A stretch of DNA of 37,508 nucleotides from positions 1 through 37,508 of the forward strand of contig JAGCNL010000003.1 in the NCBI GenBank assembly GCA_017645945.1, read 5' to 3'. The stretch's first letter is position 1, and each line of letters begins with the position of its first letter. The notes under the pieces were generated by a model. It did no database searches. It saw only the letters and a list, made by a program, of their open reading frames with translations, and had not been told where the DNA came from. Below, piece by piece: positions 8,332 through 17,256 of this stretch. The translations under genes were made by a program, and so were the position numbers. This stretch comes from Salinivirgaceae bacterium. GTDB taxonomy: Bacteria; Bacteroidota; Bacteroidia; Bacteroidales; SZUA-534.

Positions 8332-8396
8332 TTACAAATGTAATAATTTGACTTAAACCGCATGTTTAAATTTGTAACATGTGTAAAATTTACAAA
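8332..8396 (-). promoter_or_regulatory. Putative promoter and operator cluster of the XRE regulator
   Basis: TTACAAATGTAA (8332-8343) has TTAC/GTAA arms. On the minus strand it contains TACATTTG (8335-8342), a fit to the -7 element TAnnTTTG, 22 bases before the ATG. A second dyad has TTTGTAA at 8371-8377 and TTTACAAA at 8389-8396. A regulator bound at the first site would cover the -7 box. Binding by the neighbouring XRE protein is inference. Confidence 0.5.
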
Positions 8397-8405
8397 TGTT
8401 GACAC

Positions 8406-9105
8406 AGTGTGGCATATAGCCTATTAATCGCTTTATTTATTTGTTTAGATAATCAATATATATTATTGGCTATCAATGTTTTAATCATGATAAATTAATG
8501 ATTTTCAGGCAAAAGTAAGGAAAAATGGCGTAAAAGATTAAATCAGCGCTTAAAGTAAACATGCATAAAATACTGATTATTCAACATTTACACGGATGGA
8601 TATTGGGTAGATAAATTTGTAAAAATCAACTATTTTACAAATTTAACACACACTGGAAGCCGCTGTGCATTAAGATTGATGCGTAATGATTATTGTTAAA
8701 TAGAAAATTCTTCTATTTTGCTCAAAATTCTGTACAAACCAAACGACGCTATTCTTCCCCGCCCCAACGAACAAATAACAATTCCACAATTTGACCAGTA
8801 AAACCTCCTACTCTCCTCAGACCTCACGGTTGTTGGCTTTCCGATTCGAAGAAATTTTGGAACTGAGAAAAGACTTTTCAAAAAATGCAGTTTGAAAATT
8901 CGCATTCTCTCCGATTCTGAGCAATTTTTTCCGGTTTTTCCCATCATCGGGTCAGCCAGCATTGGTTTATCGCATTCTGAAAGGGCAAAAACATGCGATT
9001 TTTAGTCATAACAAGCTAAAAACAAACCATTTGCACCCATAAAAACGGTGTAAAGAAATCAGTCGTAAAAAATTTTACGGTGTCTTTCAGGCTGTAAAAC
9101 GCCTT
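8406..9105. other. Gene-free stretch
   Basis: No convincing gene is found in these 700 bases. They hold the perfect inverted repeat at 8612-8645, a 21-base sequence at 8685-8705 that also occurs at 5133-5153, and a small palindrome at 9064-9079 (CGTAAAA arms). One 88-codon frame on the minus strand (8696-8962) has no recognisable features and I do not call it. Confidence 0.6.
8612..8645. repeat. Perfect 13-bp inverted repeat, possible regulator site
   Basis: Left arm 8612-8624 (TAAATTTGTAAAA) is exactly complementary to the right arm 8633-8645 across an 8-base spacer. The TTTGTAA/TTACAAA core is the same as in the dyads in front of the XRE gene. It has no T-tract after it, so a protein-binding site is more likely than a terminator. 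Confidence 0.65.
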
Positions 9106-10083
9106 TTATTTCTCAAACGGATACCGCAACCCGATGCGCTGGCGCATGGCGTCGAGCAGTTGCATGCTCGATTCGGTATCGTCGAGCGTGCGAAGCGGAT
9201 TTTCGGTGAGTCCGCGGCGCAGACAGTCGGTTACCGATTGCGCCTCATAGTCGTAGCCGGCTGTGGAGCGTCGGTCAGTGAAGGTTTCTGCCACCTTCTC
9301 GCCTATTATAAGCCTGGCACGGCGGCTCATGTGGAAATCGCTGACAATCACCTTGCCCTTGGTACCGACGATGTAGGCGTCGTTCACAAGCAAGGCATCG
9401 GAACTGGTTGCATACAGGCCCGATATGCCATTCTGGTACTCCACCTGAATTGAATCGACATTGTCAATGCCTCGGTCGGTCATCTGGGCGGTGATTGAAT
9501 AGCTTTTCTCAAGCGACTGGGCCATCAGGCGGCCGAAATTGAGGTTATAGATGGCAAGGTCGAGCAGTGAGCCTGCGGCCAGATTAGGGTTGAAAAAGCG
9601 TCCCTGCGGGTCGTTACGCATCACAAAGCCAAGATTAGCCTGTATCAGCTCAATACGCCCCAAAACGCCCGATTTAACCCATTCTAGCGCTTTCTGCGTT
9701 GTGGGCAGGAAATTGGTCCAGAAGGCTTCCATCAGGAAAAGATGGCGGCGCTCAGCTTCGGCACGCATCACTGCAAACTCAGCGGCATTCACGGTAACAG
9801 GCTTCTCACACAGCACGTGCTTGCCATGCTTCAGGCAGAGCATTGTGTGCTCAAGATGGAAATTGTGCGGCGTGGCGATGTAAACAATGTCGATGTCGGC
9901 ATCGGCGGCCAGTTCGTCGTAACTGCCGTAAGCACGGGGAATTCCGAACCTGTCGGCAAAGGCTTTTGCTCTCGACAACTCACGCGCGGCCACAGCCATG
10001 ATTTTAGCACCTTTAACGCGGCGGAAATCGCCAGCCATCTTCTCGGCAATCCATCCAGAGCCGATTATTCCCCATCTAACCAT
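9106..10083 (-). CDS. Gfo/Idh/MocA family oxidoreductase
   Basis: This is an NAD(P)-dependent sugar or cyclitol dehydrogenase-like protein of 325 residues, the usual length. The Rossmann nucleotide-binding motif GIIGSGWIAEKMA starts at residue 5. The signature EKP is at 93-95 (HVLCEKPVT). The C-terminal alpha/beta domain contains EAFWTNFLP and the region LLDLAIYNLNFGRLM, where Gfo/Idh proteins usually have a conserved substrate-binding segment (GG/DxGxYxxN). The substrate cannot be deduced. It is transcribed alone between tRNA-Pro and the gene-free stretch. The start at 10083 gives the canonical short N-terminus (MVRWGIIG). Confidence 0.92.
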   Translation of the reverse strand: MVRWGIIGSGWIAEKMAGDFRRVKGAKIMAVAARELSRAKAFADRFGIPRAYGSYDELAADADIDIVYIATPHNFHLEHTMLCLKHGKHVLCEKPVTVNAAEFAVMRAEAERRHLFLMEAFWTNFLPTTQKALEWVKSGVLGRIELIQANLGFVMRNDPQGRFFNPNLAAGSLLDLAIYNLNFGRLMAQSLEKSYSITAQMTDRGIDNVDSIQVEYQNGISGLYATSSDALLVNDAYIVGTKGKVIVSDFHMSRRARLIIGEKVAETFTDRRSTAGYDYEAQSVTDCLRRGLTENPLRTLDDTESSMQLLDAMRQRIGLRYPFEK

Positions 10084-10151
10084 CTGAGTTTTAAGTTTAA
10101 AATTAGAGTTGAAAGATAGGATTTTCCGGACACAATTTACATCAACGGCAC

Positions 10152-10177
10152 AAAAAAAGCCCGACTTTTAGTCGAGC
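10152..10177 (-). terminator. Intrinsic terminator of tRNA-Pro
   Basis: On the minus strand, GCTCGAC and GTCGGGC pair (one G-T pair) around a TAAAA loop, followed by seven T residues. It begins 4 bases after the tRNA 3' end. Confidence 0.85.
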
Positions 10178-10180
10178 TTG

Positions 10181-10253
10181 TCGGAGTTACTGGATTCGAA
10201 CCAGCGACCTCTACGTCCCGAACGTAGCGCGCTACCAACTGCGCTAAACTCCG
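10181..10253 (-). tRNA. tRNA-Pro (anticodon CGG)
   Basis: This is a 73-nt cloverleaf on the minus strand. The acceptor stem CGGAGTT pairs with AACTCCG. The discriminator base is A, as usual for proline. The D arm is GCGCAGTTGGTAGCGC. The anticodon stem CTACG/CGTAG encloses the loop TTCGGGA with anticodon CGG, which reads CCG codons. The T arm has GGTTCGAATCC. CCA is not encoded and must be added. C1-G72 is the typical proline identity pair. Confidence 0.96.
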
Positions 10254-10269
10254 TTCCTTTTTGGCGGTG

Positions 10270-10277
10270 CAAATGTA
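10270..10277 (-). promoter_or_regulatory. Putative -7 element of the tRNA-Pro promoter
   Basis: The minus strand reads TACATTTG, matching TAnnTTTG, and ends 17 bases before the tRNA 5' end. An upstream TTGG is present but slightly close for a -33 box. Confidence 0.5.
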
Positions 10278-10420
10278 TAAAAAATATCAACCAATGAACA
10301 CGTTTCTGCGTTTTTGTTTTTCTTTTGTGAACAGCAGATACAGGCGACATCTATCGCACTGACACACAAATCTTTGACTCGGACAAAACACATCGGCCGA
10401 CAATGGCGGCAACTCCTCTA

Positions 10421-12478
10421 TCACTTCTCGGGATAGGTGGCAATCTTTTTGATTGTGTAATCCTTGGCGTAATCGAGAATATAAACTGATGTGTTCTGAT
10501 AGCCGCCCTGGTCGGAATAAGGCACGAAATTGAACTCCGTCTGGAGCAGCGGTGCCGTATGATACATGATAAAACGGCGGAAATCGTGCGCGAACTTGTT
10601 CAGCGCGGTGCAGAAGAACATGGTGATGTCGTATCCCTGGAAAGCCATGCGGTCAGGCTCAACACTCAGCAGATTGCGATAGTTGCGGACAAAGTCGATT
10701 ATTTCAGGCTTGCTGTAATCGATATATGAGTTCGACAGATAGTGCGTGTTGGTATTGTGGAAATAATCGATGTCGATACTCTCAAAACGCTCCCAGCGCG
10801 GCTGTCCGAACAGTGTGACCTTGTATTCATAAGAGTAGCCGTTGAGTTTACCCATCACGTCGGTAACAAAGGCGCGGTCGGTCGACGGAATAATCACGAT
10901 GTTGTCCTTTCCCTTGATGAATGCCGAGTTCAGAATATCGCCGCAAGTGTAGTAGTAATACTCGTTGTAGCGCACCTGGTCGAAGTTGTCGCTGTGGATT
11001 GATGAATAGAGCTGGCGCTTGAACTCCGAAATGAAATCCTGCTCCTGGGCATCGCCATTGTGAATGACGATAAAGTTCTTTGTATCAATCTGATTCAGGA
11101 ATTCTGCCATATACTTCATCTGGATGTCGAGTGTTGGACAAACCTGGAATGCATATGGATTGTGGTCGATGAACGTGCTTTTCACCGACAATGGCGAAAC
11201 AATGTTTATCTGGTGCTCCCACGCATAATCGCCCACCACCTGCAACTCGCCGCTGAACGCCGGCCCGATGAACATATCGTACCCCGACATGTCGTGGTTG
11301 CGCATATAGTTCGATATGTAAAGGCTGTCGCCCTTGGTGTCGACCACCTCGACATCGAACGAGAGACCTTGCTTTCTCAACTCGTTGATAGCCAGCATTG
11401 AGCCTGCATAAAACTCGATGTAGTTTTTCGACTTGGCGTAGATTTTTCCCGTGTGCGTGCCCCAGCCTGTTGTATCGTTCATGCTAAGATAGAGCGGCAG
11501 GAAAAGAGCCACCTTGTAGGTTTTCGACTTGTCGAATTGAGCGTCCTGCACAGTGTGCATTATGCGGTTGTCGGCCTCGTAGGCATCGATGCGGTTCTGC
11601 TCCTCAGCGCTGATGGTCGGCTCGGCGGGTTTCTCCTCCACAACAGGCGCTTCCTTCTCGGCAGCTTTGGTGGCACCCTTTGGAACACGAATCAGCTCGC
11701 CTTCCTGCAGCTCGCGCTTCTTCAAGCTTGGATTGATTTTCAGCAATGCCTTCTCGTTTATCTGATACGCACGAGCAATGCCGTACAGTGTCTCCTGCTT
11801 CTCGACCTTATGGAAATCGAAATCACCTTCGATAACTTCCTCTGCCACTTCCTTTTTAATCGGAACTTTCAGCATTTCATCAACTTGAATCGAACGGCCA
11901 ACAATTTCAGGATTGAGAGTTTCAATCTCAGCAGGCGTTGTCTGATACATTCGTGCGATGCCATAGAGCGTCTCCTGCTTTTTCACTTGGTGAAGCATGA
12001 ATGTAGTATCCTTCGATTCAGCCACCTCCACTTTGTCTTCAGCCTTGCTTTCGGCTTTGATTTTCAGTCTGTCGCCGATTTTAATGCCCAGCTCGGCACC
12101 CGGATTGTTCCGATACAGCTCATCGATGCTGATACCGTACCGCTTGGCGATGTTGTATGGCGTATCGCCCTTAGTTATAAGGTGATAGTTGTAGTTCTCA
12201 GGCTGCTTCTCCTCCTTCTTCACACGGATATTGATGTACTGGTCGGGATGAATCTGGTAAGTCAGCTGCGGGTTGTCGGCAATGATTGTATCGACAGGAA
12301 CCTCGTAAGCACGGCTGATGGCGCTCAAAGTCTCGCCTTTGCGCACAATATGCAAATAGTACTCCCTGCCGTTAATACTGACCTTATTGTTCGGATGCTT
12401 AACAGTTTCGTCTTGTGCGACAAGCACTTGCACTGTCATTGTCAACAAAACCGCCAGAAATATTCTCAACTTTTCCAT
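10421..12478 (-). CDS. Four-LysM protein fused to a type 1 periplasmic-binding fold
   Basis: This is a 685-residue exported protein. A signal peptide (1-21, ending VLVAQ) is followed by four LysM peptidoglycan-binding modules at about 42-86, 98-140, 161-206 and 222-266. Each carries a KGET/KGDT/KQET core and a NP turn. A Glu/Ala/Pro-rich linker leads to a two-lobed periplasmic-binding-like domain from about 335 (YKVALFLPLYL) to 680. This architecture is recurrent in Bacteroidetes and is usually annotated as an ABC-transporter substrate-binding homologue, though no transporter genes are nearby. It probably binds the cell wall in the periplasm and senses or scaffolds something there. The start is set at the ATG 12478, because upstream in-frame sequence has no signal-peptide character and covers the promoter and terminator. 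Confidence 0.9.
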   Translation of the reverse strand: MEKLRIFLAVLLTMTVQVLVAQDETVKHPNNKVSINGREYYLHIVRKGETLSAISRAYEVPVDTIIADNPQLTYQIHPDQYINIRVKKEEKQPENYNYHLITKGDTPYNIAKRYGISIDELYRNNPGAELGIKIGDRLKIKAESKAEDKVEVAESKDTTFMLHQVKKQETLYGIARMYQTTPAEIETLNPEIVGRSIQVDEMLKVPIKKEVAEEVIEGDFDFHKVEKQETLYGIARAYQINEKALLKINPSLKKRELQEGELIRVPKGATKAAEKEAPVVEEKPAEPTISAEEQNRIDAYEADNRIMHTVQDAQFDKSKTYKVALFLPLYLSMNDTTGWGTHTGKIYAKSKNYIEFYAGSMLAINELRKQGLSFDVEVVDTKGDSLYISNYMRNHDMSGYDMFIGPAFSGELQVVGDYAWEHQINIVSPLSVKSTFIDHNPYAFQVCPTLDIQMKYMAEFLNQIDTKNFIVIHNGDAQEQDFISEFKRQLYSSIHSDNFDQVRYNEYYYYTCGDILNSAFIKGKDNIVIIPSTDRAFVTDVMGKLNGYSYEYKVTLFGQPRWERFESIDIDYFHNTNTHYLSNSYIDYSKPEIIDFVRNYRNLLSVEPDRMAFQGYDITMFFCTALNKFAHDFRRFIMYHTAPLLQTEFNFVPYSDQGGYQNTSVYILDYAKDYTIKKIATYPEK

Positions 12479-12503
12479 ATTTTCAATAATACGATTCAAT
12501 CTA

Positions 12504-12511
12504 CAAAAATA
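12504..12511 (-). promoter_or_regulatory. Putative -7 element for the LysM gene
   Basis: The minus strand reads TATTTTTG (TAnnTTTG), 25 bases before the chosen ATG. A GTTTTC lies about 20 bases upstream, where a -33 TTTG would be expected. Confidence 0.5.
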
Positions 12512-12542
12512 AGGATTTAATTGACGCGAAAACCCACCCAAC

Positions 12543-12576
12543 AAAAAAGCCGCATGACTAATTTGTCACACGGCTT
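12543..12576 (-). terminator. Intrinsic terminator downstream of dnaA
   Basis: On the minus strand, AAGCCG...CGGCTT arms with an inner TGAC/GTCA pairing are followed by a TTTTTTG tract. It lies 31 bases after the dnaA stop and in front of the LysM gene promoter. Confidence 0.85.
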
Positions 12577-12606
12577 ATATTGTTGATTTTGTGCGTTTTT
12601 GCACAA

Positions 12607-14034
12607 TCACATTTTCAGTTTTTTCTCTATTTCATCAATATAGCCCTTGAACTGGCGGTCGGTATCGATGAGATTGTTGACCGTCTTGCAGGCATGAAGC
12701 ACTGTTGCGTGGTCTTTTCCTCCAATCTGCGCACCGATGGTGGCAAGCGACAGCTTGGTCATGTTCTTGGCAAAATACATGGCAATCTGGCGGGCCTGCA
12801 CAATCTCACGCTTGCGTGTTTTCGATGTGATGGCGTCGGAATTCAAATTGAAATAGTCGCAGACAACTTTCTGGATATAGCTGACATTGAGCTCGTGGGT
12901 TGTATTCTTCACCAACTTGTCAATAATCTGACGCGCAAGGTCGATAGTGATGGTTTCGCGGTTGAGCGTTGAATGTGCCAAAAGTGATATCAACGCGCCC
13001 TCCAACTCTCTGATATTGTTGGTGATATGAGCAGCCACATATTCAAGAATCTCGTCGCTGATTTCGATTCCCTCGTTGTAGGCATACTGTTTCAGAATCG
13101 CTTTGCGCGAATCGTAGTCAGGATTGGTAAGCTCAGCCGAGAGTCCCCATTTGAAGCGCGACAACAGACGAGGCTCGATTCCCTCCATATCGGCAGGAGC
13201 CGTATCTGATGTTATAATCAGCTGTTTTCCAGTCTGATGCAGATAATTGAAAATCTCAAAGAAGATGTCCTGAGTTTTTGGCTTGCCTGCCATCTCGTGA
13301 ATATCGTCGATTATCAGCAAGTCAATCATCTGATAGAAATGCACAAAGTCGTTGCGGGTATTGTTCTGTGTTGCGTCAACAAACTGAGTTTGAAACTCGT
13401 GACCAGTGACATAAAGCACAACCTTGTCCTGGAAACGGTCTTTAGTCTCAATTCCGATGGCTTGAGCAAGATGCGTCTTACCAAGTCCCGAACCGCCATA
13501 GATGAACAGAGGATTGAAGGTTGTCTTGCCAGGATTGGTGGCAATGGCGTAACCTGCAGAGCGTGCCAGACGGTTGAACTCACCTTCCACCAAACGGCTG
13601 AACGTGTTGCGGTTGTTGAGTTTCGGGTCAATCTGCAACTTCTGCAAGCCTGGAATGATGAACGGATTCTTAATCGACGAGTGGTCCTCGTTCGGCATGT
13701 TAACGGGATTGTTGTAACGGTCCTTCTTGTAGCTGCTGGGATAGCGAGTAATCAGCGGCTGAGAGTGAGGCATCATGTTATTCTGCATCACAACGTTGTA
13801 CTCAAGTCCTGCACCTTCACCCAATTCGGCCTGCAGCACCTTGCGCAGCAAATCGATGTAAGTCTCCTCCAAATACTCATAATAGAATGTACTTGGCACC
13901 TGAATGGTCAAAACCTTGCCGTTCAACTTCACCGGAACTATGTCCGCAAACCATGTACTGTACTCGGCACCTCTAACATTATCCTTAATTACACGCAAAC
14001 AATTGCTCCAGACTTGTTTATAATCCTTATCCAT
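12607..14034 (-). CDS. dnaA: Chromosomal replication initiator DnaA
   Basis: DnaA is the AAA+ ATPase that binds DnaA boxes and opens the origin. The protein has 475 residues and all four domains. Domain I has QVWSNCLRVIKDNV and YSTWFADIVPV, followed by a variable domain II to about 140. The AAA+ module has Walker A GGSGLGKT (180-187) and Walker B with Asp243-Asp244 (LLIIDDIHE). The C-terminal DNA-binding domain carries the DnaA signature GGKDHATV (438-445). The gene is alone, with its own terminator. The dnaN/recF neighbours seen in many phyla are absent, as is common in Bacteroidetes. Confidence 0.98.
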   Translation of the reverse strand: MDKDYKQVWSNCLRVIKDNVRGAEYSTWFADIVPVKLNGKVLTIQVPSTFYYEYLEETYIDLLRKVLQAELGEGAGLEYNVVMQNNMMPHSQPLITRYPSSYKKDRYNNPVNMPNEDHSSIKNPFIIPGLQKLQIDPKLNNRNTFSRLVEGEFNRLARSAGYAIATNPGKTTFNPLFIYGGSGLGKTHLAQAIGIETKDRFQDKVVLYVTGHEFQTQFVDATQNNTRNDFVHFYQMIDLLIIDDIHEMAGKPKTQDIFFEIFNYLHQTGKQLIITSDTAPADMEGIEPRLLSRFKWGLSAELTNPDYDSRKAILKQYAYNEGIEISDEILEYVAAHITNNIRELEGALISLLAHSTLNRETITIDLARQIIDKLVKNTTHELNVSYIQKVVCDYFNLNSDAITSKTRKREIVQARQIAMYFAKNMTKLSLATIGAQIGGKDHATVLHACKTVNNLIDTDRQFKGYIDEIEKKLKM

Positions 14035-14515
14035 CTAATTAATAATGACTTATGTTTTCTGTAAATCGATGTACAAACATTGTTAAAAAATCGGAGAAAA
14101 AAAAGCCGTTTGCCTATTGCATTTCATCAAAATCATCTATTGCCCTAACTATCAATTCAAAAAAAATTAAAAATTTTTAAAAATATTTTTTGGAGCACGT
14201 AAATAATTGATAATCAATCCACTGCAAGTAATTTTCATAACTCACTGAAAACTAAATAAGTATTATTTTCAAAGAGGTTTAAGTGAATATTCTTGCATTT
14301 TTTTGACGGAAAAATGACAAAAAAATCGCCTCAAAAACGATGTTGAAAACTCGATTTTGGCGAGCGAGGTAAAATTAGAAAAAAGTGCCCGATTTCGACA
14401 TCATTTTCAAAGTCCGTCCGCCACACATCATATATAATATGGTATCGGTAAAAATGGTTATTTTTGCACGAAATAAAATTGCCAGTCAGTTTATATTTGC
14501 AGAAAAATCAGCAAA
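14035..14515. other. AT-rich divergent intergenic region between dnaA and nnr
   Basis: These 481 bases separate two divergent genes. They contain A/T tracts and a perfect 14-bp palindrome TTAAAAATTTTTAA (14167-14180). I searched by eye for TTATNCACA boxes on both strands and found none. Promoters for both genes must lie here. There is no sign of a small gene. Confidence 0.6.
14492..14499 (+). promoter_or_regulatory. Putative -7 element for nnr
   Basis: TATATTTG matches TAnnTTTG and is 16 bases before the ATG at 14516. The extended string TATATTTGCAG also occurs in front of hisS. A second match, TATTTTTG, lies at 14459-14466. Confidence 0.5.
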
Positions 14516-16039
14516 ATGAAAATTCTCGACGCAGCACAAATCAGGGAGTGCGACCGATTCACCATCGCCAACGAGCCGATTGCTTCTATCGACTTGATGG
14601 AACGTGCCGCTGACGCGATAACCGACTGGCTGACGGGAAATTACATCTTCTGCGACACGCAGTTCACCATCTTTGCGGGCTCAGGCAACAACGGCGGCGA
14701 TGCGCTGGCCGTAGCTCGGAAGCTGGCAAAAATGTTCGGTGGCGGCGTGACGGTCTACAAGCTTAACATCGGCAACAACTCCCCCGACTGCCAGCAGAAT
14801 CTCGAACGATTGCAAAGCACTGATGGAGTGTTCGTTACATTCATTAACAAAGGTGACGCGATGCCCGAAATCAAACCTGGCAGCGTGGTTATCGACGGCA
14901 TTTTTGGTTCGGGTCTGAACCGCCCCATCGAAGGCTATTGGGCGGAGCTGATTGAGCACATCAACAATGCTGGAAATGAGATAATTGCGATTGACATTCC
15001 TTCGGGATTGTTCTGCACCGACAACCGACAAAACACTGGTGCGGTTGTAAAAGCCACCAACACGCTGAGTCTGCAACTACCGAAACTGCCGTTCTTTTTT
15101 GCTGAAAATGAGCAGTTTGTTGGCGATTCCGACATTCTGCCCATCGGTATCAGCCAGCAGGCTATCGACAGTGCCGCATCGCCCTACAGCCTGACACAAC
15201 GCGAAGACATCAGCCAACTGCTGAAAACGCGTTCACGCTTCGGCCACAAGGGCACATTCGGGCACGCTCTGCTGGCAGCAGGCAGCTACCAAATGAGCGG
15301 CGCGGCTGTTCTGGCGGCACGGGCGTGTATGCACACGGGCTGCGGACTGCTCACGGTGCACGTACCGCAATCGGCCTATCAGATTATGCAAACCGCTGTA
15401 CCTGAAGCCATTCTGAACATCGACGACAGTCAAATGGAATACAGCACTGCCGACCGTCTGCAACGTTTTTCGGCGGTTGGAATCGGTCCAGGCATTGGGC
15501 AGAGCGACGCCGCGCGCAACGGACTGGCGCAAATGCTGCAAAACTGCACCGCACCAATGGTGCTCGACGCTGACGCACTCAACATCATCGCCGCCAATCA
15601 GGATTTATTCAAACTACTGAAACCCAACACCATACTAACACCGCACCCAGGCGAGTTCGACCGTCTGACGCATCGCCATACATCGGGTTACGAGCGGCTG
15701 CAGACGCAAATTGAGCTGGCGCAGAAGCTGAATGTAATAATCGTGCTGAAAGGCGCGTTTACATCAGTGGCAATGCCCGACGGCACAGTGCGATTCAATC
15801 CCACAGGCAACGCAGGAATGGCCACAGCGGGCAGCGGCGATGTTTTGACGGGAATTATCTTATCTTTGCTGGCTCAAGGCTACAGCGCGGCTGACGCGGC
15901 CGTTACAGGCGTTTATATCCATGGTCTGGCAGGTGATATTGCCGCCCGCGCCAATGGTCAGGAATTTGTCACGGCAAGTGAAATTGTGAACAATATAGGC
16001 AAGGCTTTTTTAAAAATAAAACATTCTGACAATGAATAG
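14516..16039 (+). CDS. nnr: Bifunctional NAD(P)H-hydrate epimerase / ADP-dependent NAD(P)H-hydrate dehydratase
   Basis: Nnr repairs damaged, hydrated NAD(P)H. The N-terminal epimerase (YjeF_N, about 1-215) interconverts R and S forms of NAD(P)HX. The C-terminal ADP-dependent dehydratase (ribokinase-like, about 225-500) restores NAD(P)H from the S form. The epimerase motif GSGNNGGDA is at 55-63, with IDGIFGSGL and AIDIPSGL further on. The dehydratase has HKGTFGHALLAAGS, LTPHPGEF and the catalytic NAGMATAGSGD, ending at Asp442. The length of 507 is normal for the fused enzyme. The last 8 bases overlap the next gene's start. Confidence 0.96.
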   Translation: MKILDAAQIRECDRFTIANEPIASIDLMERAADAITDWLTGNYIFCDTQFTIFAGSGNNGGDALAVARKLAKMFGGGVTVYKLNIGNNSPDCQQNLERLQSTDGVFVTFINKGDAMPEIKPGSVVIDGIFGSGLNRPIEGYWAELIEHINNAGNEIIAIDIPSGLFCTDNRQNTGAVVKATNTLSLQLPKLPFFFAENEQFVGDSDILPIGISQQAIDSAASPYSLTQREDISQLLKTRSRFGHKGTFGHALLAAGSYQMSGAAVLAARACMHTGCGLLTVHVPQSAYQIMQTAVPEAILNIDDSQMEYSTADRLQRFSAVGIGPGIGQSDAARNGLAQMLQNCTAPMVLDADALNIIAANQDLFKLLKPNTILTPHPGEFDRLTHRHTSGYERLQTQIELAQKLNVIIVLKGAFTSVAMPDGTVRFNPTGNAGMATAGSGDVLTGIILSLLAQGYSAADAAVTGVYIHGLAGDIAARANGQEFVTASEIVNNIGKAFLKIKHSDNE

Positions 16040-17231
16040 GTTAAAATCGGCTATTACAATCGTTACTTTAACATCGGCAACCGTAGCTTTCGGTCAGAAA
16101 GATGTTGAGACCAGTTATTTTGTAACGCCAGTTCAGGGCGAGATTAACATCGACGGGCATCAGGTATTATATTCATTACCAGCCAATTCGCTTATGGTAA
16201 GCCTGAAAATCGAAAAAACGGTTAAGGCCAAAGGTCCGTACGCACAGTATGCCGAAAAATACCTGAACATCACAACTGGCATAACCGACGAAACCTCAAT
16301 CACATACTCGATTGAAAATCTGAAAGTTGAGCGTCAGAGCCAGCCCGACACGAGCCAGCTTTACGCCATCAACTTTATTGGATTCGACAATCTGCCAATG
16401 GTTCAGCTGAACGCCGACGGCACCATTCTGGCTTGCAACTGCCAGCGTCCGATTGAAGGCTACAAGCCCGCCAAACCGCAGAACTGTGTCGAGCCTGACG
16501 CGCAGCCCATCAACTTTTTTGACATGGGCGTAAAGCCGTTTATTATTGATGCTGAGGAAGAAGAGAGCGAAGAGGACTCGGTTGAAGTGAAGAAACCGAA
16601 GATGCAACAGCCGGTTGTGACGACCGAAGAAGAGAACGCCGCCGCTGCTGCCGCCTTCATCCGCAAAATCCGCAAACGCCGCCTGAAACTGGTTGCCGGA
16701 ATGGCTGAAGAGACCAATCCCGTTGACGGCAAGGCGCTGAAACTGATGATTCAACAACTCGACCAACTGGAAGCCGAATACTTAAACCTTTTTGTAGGTA
16801 AGAGCGCCAAATATGTTTATACACAATCAGTTATGGTTATGCCAAACGGCACCGACGATGCCGAGCAAATCACGTTAGGCTACTTCTCGAAGCAGAACGG
16901 ATTCAGCGCAAAGCAGGACCCGAAACGCGGCGACTCCTATCCTATCATAATGAAAATCAACACATTGTCAAGCTCACCAAAAGTTTCGATAAAAGAAGTT
17001 GACACATCGTCGAAATCATCGTCGAGCATTAAGTACGGATTATATCACAGAATACCAGGAACGGTTTCTGTATCAATAGATTGCGACGGACTGTTGCACC
17101 ACACAAGCCAGTGGACAATCGCACAAAAAGGCATGGTTGTGCCAATGCCGTCAGAATATCTGACCAACCATAAATACTCAATCGAGTTTGATGCTGAGAC
17201 TGGTGCGCTGAAACGCATTACAGGAAACTAA
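16032..17231 (+). CDS. DUF4831-like secreted protein
   Basis: The function is unknown. The 399-residue protein has a signal peptide (MNRLKSAITIVTLTSATVAFG) and a body I recognise as resembling the Bacteroidales DUF4831 family: YSLPANSLMVSLKIEKT, GPYAQYAEKYLNI and ISIDCDGLLHHTS-like segments. An acidic stretch (about 175-190) and an Ala-rich FIRKIRKRRLKLVAGMAEE segment sit in the middle. The start codon lies inside nnr with an 8-base overlap, so translational coupling to nnr is likely. Export to the periplasm or outer membrane is inferred from the signal only. Confidence 0.8.
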   Translation: MNRLKSAITIVTLTSATVAFGQKDVETSYFVTPVQGEINIDGHQVLYSLPANSLMVSLKIEKTVKAKGPYAQYAEKYLNITTGITDETSITYSIENLKVERQSQPDTSQLYAINFIGFDNLPMVQLNADGTILACNCQRPIEGYKPAKPQNCVEPDAQPINFFDMGVKPFIIDAEEEESEEDSVEVKKPKMQQPVVTTEEENAAAAAAFIRKIRKRRLKLVAGMAEETNPVDGKALKLMIQQLDQLEAEYLNLFVGKSAKYVYTQSVMVMPNGTDDAEQITLGYFSKQNGFSAKQDPKRGDSYPIIMKINTLSSSPKVSIKEVDTSSKSSSSIKYGLYHRIPGTVSVSIDCDGLLHHTSQWTIAQKGMVVPMPSEYLTNHKYSIEFDAETGALKRITGN

Positions 17232-17256
17232 AACAATTATTTACAGCTATTTAGAC

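Noticed and set aside
8696..8962. 88-codon open frame on the minus strand
   Set aside because: It has no recognisable domain or signal, an atypical composition, and lies in a stretch with regulatory-looking repeats. Its stop lies within the 21-base repeat.
9064..9079. Terminator of the Gfo/Idh gene
   Set aside because: The CGTAAAA/TTTTACG dyad is AT-rich with only a two-base centre and no T-tract on the minus strand. It may be a binding site instead.
10168..10350. 60-codon frame across tRNA-Pro
   Set aside because: It covers the tRNA, its terminator and its promoter, so it is a chance open frame.
14035..14515. Replication origin next to dnaA
   Set aside because: The region is AT-rich and has a TTAAAAATTTTTAA palindrome, but I find no TTATNCACA boxes on either strand, and in Bacteroidetes the origin is often not beside dnaA. 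GC-skew over the genome would decide.
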